A stretch of 64,000 nt of DNA from Elusimicrobiota bacterium (GTDB lineage Bacteria > Elusimicrobiota > Elusimicrobia > UBA1565 > UBA9628), in the NCBI GenBank assembly GCA_030696455.1, contig JAUYSH010000074.1, positions 32,159 through 96,158 on the forward strand, given 5' to 3'. Made by a program: the position numbers and the translations under genes. Positions 59,008-64,000 of this stretch are shown piece after piece. The notes below the pieces were generated by a model. It did no database searches. It was not told the DNA's origin and saw nothing but the letters and a program-made list of their open reading frames with translations. Within the stretch, counting starts at the first letter, position 1; the number at the start of each line of letters is the position of its first letter.

Positions 59008-59475
59008 CTAAATGGGCGGCGGCGCACTACGCTGACGGACGAGTTCGAGGATGCGCGCGCTGCCCGCGGAATTGATCGAGACCTTGGCTGAGACGTCGCC
59101 CGAGACGGCGGTCCGAAGAGGGCTGTTCTCGTTGACGTAAAAACGCTCGATGCCGAAGCGCGGGCGCCCGTTCTCCACTCGCCCGCGGGCCCAGAGTCCG
59201 GAGCCGGATTTCTTGGCCGCGCACTCGCGCCGCTTCCAGAACTCCCCTTCCTGCTCGAGCTTGATCCACACGGGTCCTTTGGGCGGGCAGCCCGCGGGCT
59301 CGCCGATCTTGTAGCGCAAGGTGACGTAGTGTCCGCTTAGGAAATCGCGGGGATCGACGGGGTCGGTCTCCAGGCGAACGACGGCGGCGCCGCTATGGGC
59401 GAAGAGGAGGTAGACGCCCCAGGCGGCGAAGAATATCAGGTGCGCGGCCAAGGTGACCTTCGGGGCGGCCTTCAT
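59008..59475 (-). CDS. GDYXXLXY-domain protein
   Basis: 155 residues. One N-terminal membrane helix (VTLAAHLIFFAAWGVYLLFA), then the family signature DPRDFLSGHYVTLRYKIGEP (here GHYVTLRY in place of GDYxxLxY) and a beta-rich outer domain (VWIKLEQEGEFWKRREC, RFGIERFYVNENSPL). Such proteins are regularly encoded next to DUF2157 membrane proteins, as here; the start ATG overlaps that gene's stop by 4 nt. Cellular role unknown. Confidence 0.85.
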   Translation of the reverse strand: MKAAPKVTLAAHLIFFAAWGVYLLFAHSGAAVVRLETDPVDPRDFLSGHYVTLRYKIGEPAGCPPKGPVWIKLEQEGEFWKRRECAAKKSGSGLWARGRVENGRPRFGIERFYVNENSPLRTAVSGDVSAKVSINSAGSARILELVRQRSAPPPI

Positions 59476-60791
59476 TGGGCGCTCCGGGCGGCCTTCTCGA
59501 GCAAGGTGTTCCGTCCTTTATGGAGGCCGTAGGCCAGGGCGCCGAGCAGAAGTCCCGAGGCGATGAAGGCCAGGCCGGAGTCCAACAAGGAGCCGAATAC
59601 GTCTATGAAGCGGGTGAGGATGAGCAGGAAAAGGAAGGCGACTCCGGCGTTGATCTGGCCGGCGCGGCCTTCCAGCGAGCCGCTCCACATGAGGCCGAGG
59701 GCCGAGACGGCGAGGAGGATGTTGAAGGTCATGCCGACGGCGGGCAGGGAAGCAAGGCCGAAGTAGGGCAGGAGGGCGCCGAGGACGAGGACCGCCTTGG
59801 CGACCTTGGCCCGGGCCGCGTCGCGAGAGAAGGCGTCGTCGGGCGCCAGCGCCGCGGTCGCGGCGGCCGCGGCGGTCAGCGCGCAGACGAGCCAAAACCC
59901 GGCGGCGGTGCCGCCGTCTCCGTAACGGGCGGCGCCGTCCTTTTCGTGCCAAAGGAACGTGGCGCTGTAGACGACGGCCAGCCAGATCCATCGAGGCCGT
60001 GAACGATGCGCTTCCTCGCCGCTGAGCAGAGCGGTGAAGGCCAGCCACAGCGTGGCGAGGGCCATGGCGGCCGCGAGGAGAAAGGCGGGCTCGCGAACGT
60101 GGACCGCCTTGGAGGCGGCGAGCATGGCGTAGAACCAGGCGAGGCCGCCCCCGACCGCGGCGATGCGGTGCTCCGCCTTCAGCTTGAAGCGGGAAAGCGC
60201 GGCGGCGGCCAGCAGGACTAAGGCGCACAGCAGGGGGGCGAGAGGAGCGGGGTCTCTCGTCATGCTCATCATCGTGTCCGTCCTCAGGCTGCCGTAGAAC
60301 AAGACGGCGATGAGGGCGAAGACGTGAACGGCCGGGACGGCGTGATGCTTCGAATACCAAGCGATGGGAAGGGCGAGGGCGAGCCAGACGAGATAGGGGC
60401 GGACGGGGTCGCCGGAGAGCTGGAAAATCTGTGCGTAGAGGCCGATGCCGACCGCGGGAAGAAAGAACCAGATGAGCTCGAGTGGTATGTTGACCGCCGG
60501 AGCGCGATCCCGGGTGCCGATCGCGGCGGCGCCGATGAGCCCGAGCCAGAAAAGGAAGGCGGCGAGCTTCGCTTCTGCGGGGATATTGTCCCAGTTGTGG
60601 CTCACGATGAGCACGACGCCGACGGCGACCATGAGCCCGGCGAAAAGGGCTATCCAGGTGGCGCCCTTGAAGCGGCCGGCGGCCTGCGTCGCGGCGATGT
60701 GGTCCGAGGCGCGGCGGGCCTGGTCGGGGGTGATGATGCCGGCGTCGGCGCAGCCCGCCAGATCGGCTTGCACCCTATTTAGATAGGCCAC
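59472..60791 (-). CDS. DUF2157-family membrane protein
   Basis: 439 residues. A helical N-terminus (VQADLAGCADAGIITPDQARRASDHIAATQ) is followed by about 12 membrane segments (ATWIALFAGLMVAVGVVLIVSHNWDNIPAEAKLAAFL is the DUF2157 hallmark). The start GTG 60791 is preferred: TATACC (60798-60803) ends 6 nt upstream, and the previous in-frame Met codons lie before the promoter. It is paired with the GDYXXLXY gene. A signal-like loop SLRTDTMMSMTRDP separates two TMs. Function unknown; possibly a stress or envelope protein. Confidence 0.85.
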   Translation of the reverse strand: MAYLNRVQADLAGCADAGIITPDQARRASDHIAATQAAGRFKGATWIALFAGLMVAVGVVLIVSHNWDNIPAEAKLAAFLFWLGLIGAAAIGTRDRAPAVNIPLELIWFFLPAVGIGLYAQIFQLSGDPVRPYLVWLALALPIAWYSKHHAVPAVHVFALIAVLFYGSLRTDTMMSMTRDPAPLAPLLCALVLLAAAALSRFKLKAEHRIAAVGGGLAWFYAMLAASKAVHVREPAFLLAAAMALATLWLAFTALLSGEEAHRSRPRWIWLAVVYSATFLWHEKDGAARYGDGGTAAGFWLVCALTAAAAATAALAPDDAFSRDAARAKVAKAVLVLGALLPYFGLASLPAVGMTFNILLAVSALGLMWSGSLEGRAGQINAGVAFLFLLILTRFIDVFGSLLDSGLAFIASGLLLGALAYGLHKGRNTLLEKAARSAQ

Positions 60792-60822
60792 GGGAGTGGT
60801 ATACCTTGGCGGCGCCGCCATG

Positions 60823-61980
60823 TCAAGCGGTGAGGTGGGCCTCTTCGACCGAGGAGGCCCAGGCGCAGGCGAGTATGGCCGCGCCGAGGGCGGCGAAGGT
60901 CCATCCGAGAGAGAGCTTCGTGAGCAGTCCCACCGTCGGCAGGAGGACGACCCCGATCAGCTGGCGGCCCATGCTGACGGTCGAGAGGACCGTGGCGCGC
61001 CGCGGGCTGTCGACGTGCTTGTTCATGTAGTTGGCGATCAGCACCGAGCGCGAGAGCCCGAAGGCGGGGATCGCGACGAACAGCGCGCACGCGGCCCAGG
61101 GGTTCGTCGCCAGCGGAAGGGCCAGGAACGCGAGGCCGGGCAGCACCGCGCTCCAGAGCAGGTAGCGCCGCGTTCCGCCGAAGAAGCGTTCGACCCGCTC
61201 GATGCTTCCCATGATCGCGATCTGCGCCAACGTCATCGCCGCGGTGACGAAGCCGTAGACGCCGATGCCGACGCCGAGCTCCTTGAGGCGCGGCTGGAAC
61301 AGCCAGATCGCCATGAAGGACAGCATCCAGATCGTGACCGAGTCGAAGGCCAGCGCTCGAAGGGGCTTATGCGAGGCGAAATAGCGCACGCCGCGCGTCA
61401 GCACCTCGCGATATCCGGGCCGGGCGGACTCCTCGCCCGTCGGGGGCTCCGTCATGGTCAGGCTCAGCAGCAGGCCGAGGGAAAACGGCACGAGCATCGC
61501 GAGCAGCGGGGCGCTCAGCCCCCAGCGCGCGGCCACCAGGCTGCCGATCGGAGCGGCGAACGCGATGGCGCCGATCTCGAAGGAGGCCAGGCGCGAGAGC
61601 GTCCGCTGAGAGAGGTGCTCGTCGCCCGAGGCCTTGAGGCTGTCGTAGGCCAGCGCCTCGGACGCGCCCGAGGAGAACGCGGCGGCGGCCGCCCAGATGA
61701 ACTCGGCCAGCAGGAAGCGCGGCATGCCCTTCCCCGAGGCATACAGCGCCGTCGCCGCGATGAGGCAGACGCTCGCGGCGACCACCGAGGCCTTGCGCCC
61801 GTACTTGTCGGCGAGCGCGCCCGTGGGGACCTCGAGCAGGAAGATCCAGAGGAAGAACCAAGCCTGCAGCAGGAACATCTGGTTCAGCGACAGCCCGCCC
61901 CAATCGGTGAAGAACGGCACGAGCACTCCCGCGAAGAAATGCATATGCATCAACGCGCGCCAAAGGTACATGCGGCGCAC
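60823..61980 (-). CDS. MFS transporter
   Basis: 385 residues with about 12 membrane segments. The MFS signature between TM2 and TM3 is present (EVPTGALADKYGRKASVVAAS), and so is a second D-x-x-R-x-x-like loop in the C-terminal half (KHVDSPRRATVLSTVSMGRQ). The start is set at GTG 61980 because GGAGG lies 6 nt before it; an upstream TTG-initiated reading would add ten residues with no support. Substrate unknown; the closest general class is drug/metabolite efflux. It is the same type of family as the MFS protein at 6416, but without the exported leader. Confidence 0.87.
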   Translation of the reverse strand: MRRMYLWRALMHMHFFAGVLVPFFTDWGGLSLNQMFLLQAWFFLWIFLLEVPTGALADKYGRKASVVAASVCLIAATALYASGKGMPRFLLAEFIWAAAAAFSSGASEALAYDSLKASGDEHLSQRTLSRLASFEIGAIAFAAPIGSLVAARWGLSAPLLAMLVPFSLGLLLSLTMTEPPTGEESARPGYREVLTRGVRYFASHKPLRALAFDSVTIWMLSFMAIWLFQPRLKELGVGIGVYGFVTAAMTLAQIAIMGSIERVERFFGGTRRYLLWSAVLPGLAFLALPLATNPWAACALFVAIPAFGLSRSVLIANYMNKHVDSPRRATVLSTVSMGRQLIGVVLLPTVGLLTKLSLGWTFAALGAAILACAWASSVEEAHLTA

Positions 61981-62006
61981 GTTGCTCCTCCAGACTTCTT
62001 TTGAGA

Positions 62007-62762
62007 TCAAGCGAGCTTGACCTTGGAAGGGGAGACGCGTCTTTCTTTTTTATGCATGACGGTGCCGGTTAAAAGTTTGATGATCGTCGCCGTGCCGTGC
62101 CGTACCGCGAAGCGGCATTCGAAGTCGTAAAGGAAAAACCCAAGCTCCAATCCGTCTTTGTTTTGTGCTTTATCTCGAGGATTCCTTAAATCTTGCCCCA
62201 GAATGTCCGTCATAAGGTCGCTCAATCCGTTGACGTTGATCCGTTTCTCCGCCGCCTTGATGTCTTTGCGCGCCGCGGCGGAAATGTCCACCCTCAACAC
62301 CGGGAACGGGGCGTCATTCACCCAGCCCGGAGTCGCGTGCGGCACCGAGTCCCACTCTGGAATGTAAGGCTTCACGTCGAGAATCGGCGTCCCATCCACG
62401 AGATCTATCCCGGCGAGATGAATCACCGCCCCCTTGACCGCCACGAGCCGCGCCAGCGACAGCCCGATCGGGCTCGGCCGGTGCGGAGACCGCGACGCGA
62501 AGAGGCCGATGCTCTCTCCCTTGAGGCGCGGCGGATGGATCTTCGGCCGTATCGTCTTGTTCGTGTTGAGGTGGAAATAGGAGATCAGCCACACATGGCT
62601 GAAGCGCTCCAGGCCCGCCAGCGAATGCTCCGGCAGGAATTCGCGCGCGACGGTCAACGACGCGGTCGCTCCTGGTACGAGCAAGGGCTGCCGCGGCGTG
62701 CCGAACTTTTCCCGGAAGCATGAGCGAAGCCGGCCGATGACGCGCAGAGGCTGGGAGGACAA
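62007..62762 (-). CDS. TrmO-like tRNA methyltransferase (TsaA domain)
   Basis: 251 residues. Motifs LRVIGRLRSCFREKFGTPRQPLLVPGATASL, LERFSHVWLISYFHLN, GLFASRSPHRPSPIGLSLARLVAV and LAGIDLVDGTPILDVKPYIPEWD are those of the TsaA/TrmO fold, which methylates t6A37 of tRNA-Thr using SAM. The C-terminal extension (NVNGLSDLMTDILGQDLRNPRDKAQ to SPSKVKLA) is about 60 residues. The start is taken as TTG 62762, 1 nt after the upstream stop. The tRNA-Thr in this window carries the substrate class (t6A37 tRNAs). Confidence 0.85.
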   Translation of the reverse strand: MSSQPLRVIGRLRSCFREKFGTPRQPLLVPGATASLTVAREFLPEHSLAGLERFSHVWLISYFHLNTNKTIRPKIHPPRLKGESIGLFASRSPHRPSPIGLSLARLVAVKGAVIHLAGIDLVDGTPILDVKPYIPEWDSVPHATPGWVNDAPFPVLRVDISAAARKDIKAAEKRINVNGLSDLMTDILGQDLRNPRDKAQNKDGLELGFFLYDFECRFAVRHGTATIIKLLTGTVMHKKERRVSPSKVKLA

Positions 62763-62763
62763 C

Positions 62764-63087
62764 TTAGGAATCGACCTGCTCGAGGAGCTCGGCCTTGTCG
62801 TTGAAGACGAGGAAGGCCGCCTTTTCCCCGGCCGCGACGGCGGCCTCCTTCCCGGCGTAGGCCGCCTCCACCGCCTCCGGCTGCTTCTCGAAGTCGCCGA
62901 GCCAGCGCAGCGATCCGCCGGGATCGCGCCGGGCCGCCCGGAACCATTTCGGCTCGATCGGGCGTTCGGCGAACAGGGCCGCGGCCTCCGGGGTGGGGAC
63001 ATGAGGGCTGCTCTTCTTCAGCCACAGCACGACGAGCCAGGCGAAGAACAACGGCATGACGACCCAATAGATGAGCGGAAAAAACAT
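62764..63087 (-). CDS. Small single-pass membrane protein
   Basis: 107 residues. A hydrophobic N-terminus (MFFPLIYWVVMPLFFAWLVVLWL) anchors a cytoplasmic tail with conserved-looking features (ALFAERPIEPKWFRAARRDPGGSLRWLGDFEKQPEAVEAAYAGKEAAVAAGEKAAFLVFNDKAELLEQVD). Start ATG 63087 behind AGGAA. It lies 13 nt after the restored end of the frameshifted gene at 63101 and 1 nt before the TrmO-like gene, so it is probably operonic with both. No family assigned. Confidence 0.75.
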   Translation of the reverse strand: MFFPLIYWVVMPLFFAWLVVLWLKKSSPHVPTPEAAALFAERPIEPKWFRAARRDPGGSLRWLGDFEKQPEAVEAAYAGKEAAVAAGEKAAFLVFNDKAELLEQVDS

Positions 63088-63100
63088 GGCGGTTCCTGGA

Positions 63101-63968
63101 TCAGCGAGAGGCGGCGAGCGGAGCGGGCGCGGGCAAGCCCGCTTCCTCGGCCGCGGCCTTCGCCTTGTCCATGAACATTTTAGCCGATGCGGGGGTGCTC
63201 GCGCGAGAGGCGAGCACGCGGTAGGCGTGGACGCGGAAGGCGGGCCAGCGGGCGCTGCAGCTCCGGGCTCTCGAGGACCTGTTCGACCGTCCAGCCGCGC
63301 CGGGTGATCTCGGTCTCGGCGAGGTAGACGCCGTCGAAGAATTTTTCGTGCTGAGCGTGGGAATCGTCCTGGCGGGAGATGAAGAAGGCGGGCAGGCGGA
63401 TGACGCCGCCGCGGAGCCAATGCGCCTCGTGCCGCTTGTCCGCCTCGCGGCCCCGGTCGACGATGCTCGTCACACGCTCGACGACGGGGCCGGTGACGTA
63501 ATAAGGCGCGGCCGCGACGCCCAGGCCGAGGATAACGCCGGCGGCGATCACGGCGAGCTTGGCACGGCGGCTCGGCGGGGGCTGGGCCCCGGTTTGAGGT
63601 GTGGAGCGCAGCTTGCGCCAGACTGCGACGCCCGCGGCGAGGGGCAGGATGATGGCGAGCATCATCTGATCCGCGGCCAGGACGGCGTAAACGTACTTCA
63701 GGGCGGGCGCCGCGCCCCACAGGACGGGCGCGCTCGCGGCCAGGATGCCTGCGGCGAGCGGGGCGAAAGGCGCGGGCGAGACCGTCAAGGCCGCAGCGGA
63801 GAGCGTGGGCGTGACGCTTCCCGCCGCCGAGGCGATCCCCGCGGGGACCGGCACCGGCGCCGTCATCCCCGAGAGGAGAGAGGCCCGGCCGTGCGCGGTC
63901 TGGGCCTGGACGGGCACGGCTCCCAGACCGAGCGTCAGCGCGATGATCGACGACAGCAGCCGCTTCAT
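63101..63968 (-). pseudogene. Exported-leader membrane protein gene with an apparent frameshift
   Basis: The start ATG 63968 opens a signal peptide (MKRLLSSIIALTLGLGAVPVQAQ), a low-complexity stretch (APVPVPAGIASAAGSVTPTLSAAALT) and two to three membrane segments. The open frame stops at 63180 after an Arg/Pro-rich tail (LARLPRPRLPRARLSREHPRIG) that looks out of frame. Shifting frame near 63250-63262 restores a natural C-terminus (RVHAYRVLASRASTPASAKMFMDKAKAAAEE) ending at TGA 63101-63103. So either one indel inactivates it or there is a sequence error. A weak -10 (TATTCC, 63975-63980) lies 6 nt upstream. Confidence 0.6.
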
Positions 63969-64000
63969 CCTAGGGGAATAGCGGCTTATGGAGGCGGAGG

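Overview
The window is GC-rich (about two thirds G+C by eye), gene-dense DNA from a Gram-negative, outer-membrane bacterium. Support for an outer membrane comes from an adjacent lptF/lptG pair, two beta-barrel proteins and several lipoproteins. The closest fit I can suggest is a free-living, high-GC member of the Elusimicrobiota. That rests on several genes that combine a signal peptide, a long Ala/Ser/Pro-rich linker and an unrelated domain, and on general gene content. It is an inference, not a proof. I see no phage, IS element, CRISPR array or integrase.

Layout. 1-756: start of an exported protein, a decayed membrane-protein gene and tRNA-Thr. 756-6352: a redox block with an ArsR-type regulator, a putative porin, a small exported beta protein and an octaheme cytochrome c, convergent with a diheme peroxidase-like cytochrome. 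6416-13131: an exported-leader MFS protein, an acyl-CoA dehydrogenase coupled to a DUF985 cupin, a membrane/TPR protein and a lipoprotein. 13181-20633: SRPBCC-rmuC, cold-shock protein, thioesterase-nitrilase, methyltransferase-membrane protein and an exported GNAT-like protein. 20637-29794: three peptidase or surface units (an M49-like protease, an M1 aminopeptidase operon, and an ECF sigma/anti-sigma/VIT-VWA system). 29831-32473: 3-oxoacid CoA-transferase A/B and metK. 33017-37970: a sugar-nucleotide operon (two nucleotidyltransferases, phosphomannomutase, cupin, lipoprotein). 38047-43728: two GT-C-like membrane proteins, a methyltransferase and an HtrA protease. 43734-46271: a two-subunit cytochrome bd-like complex with a fused cytochrome c domain. 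46343-54375: M20 dipeptidase, lptFG, a TraF-like barrel and an M36-like metallopeptidase. 54541-63968: ychF, rRNA/tRNA methyltransferase, tRNA-Arg, spermidine-synthase/MFS fusion, DUF2157/GDYXXLXY pair, MFS, TrmO-like protein and a frameshifted exported-leader gene.

The most striking global signal is promoter placement. At most genes that begin a transcription unit, a -10 box of the form TANNNT ends only 6-9 nt before the start codon, with no Shine-Dalgarno sequence. Genes inside operons instead overlap the previous stop (ATGA, GTGA, TTGA) or carry clear Shine-Dalgarno sites. This suggests leaderless transcription is the default here, and it fixes many start codons. Other leads are an ECF-type promoter pair (GGAAC, 17-18 nt, GTC), a tRNA-Arg gene enclosed by the two arms of its own terminator, the bd-like oxidase variant and the ArsR-linked octaheme/porin module.
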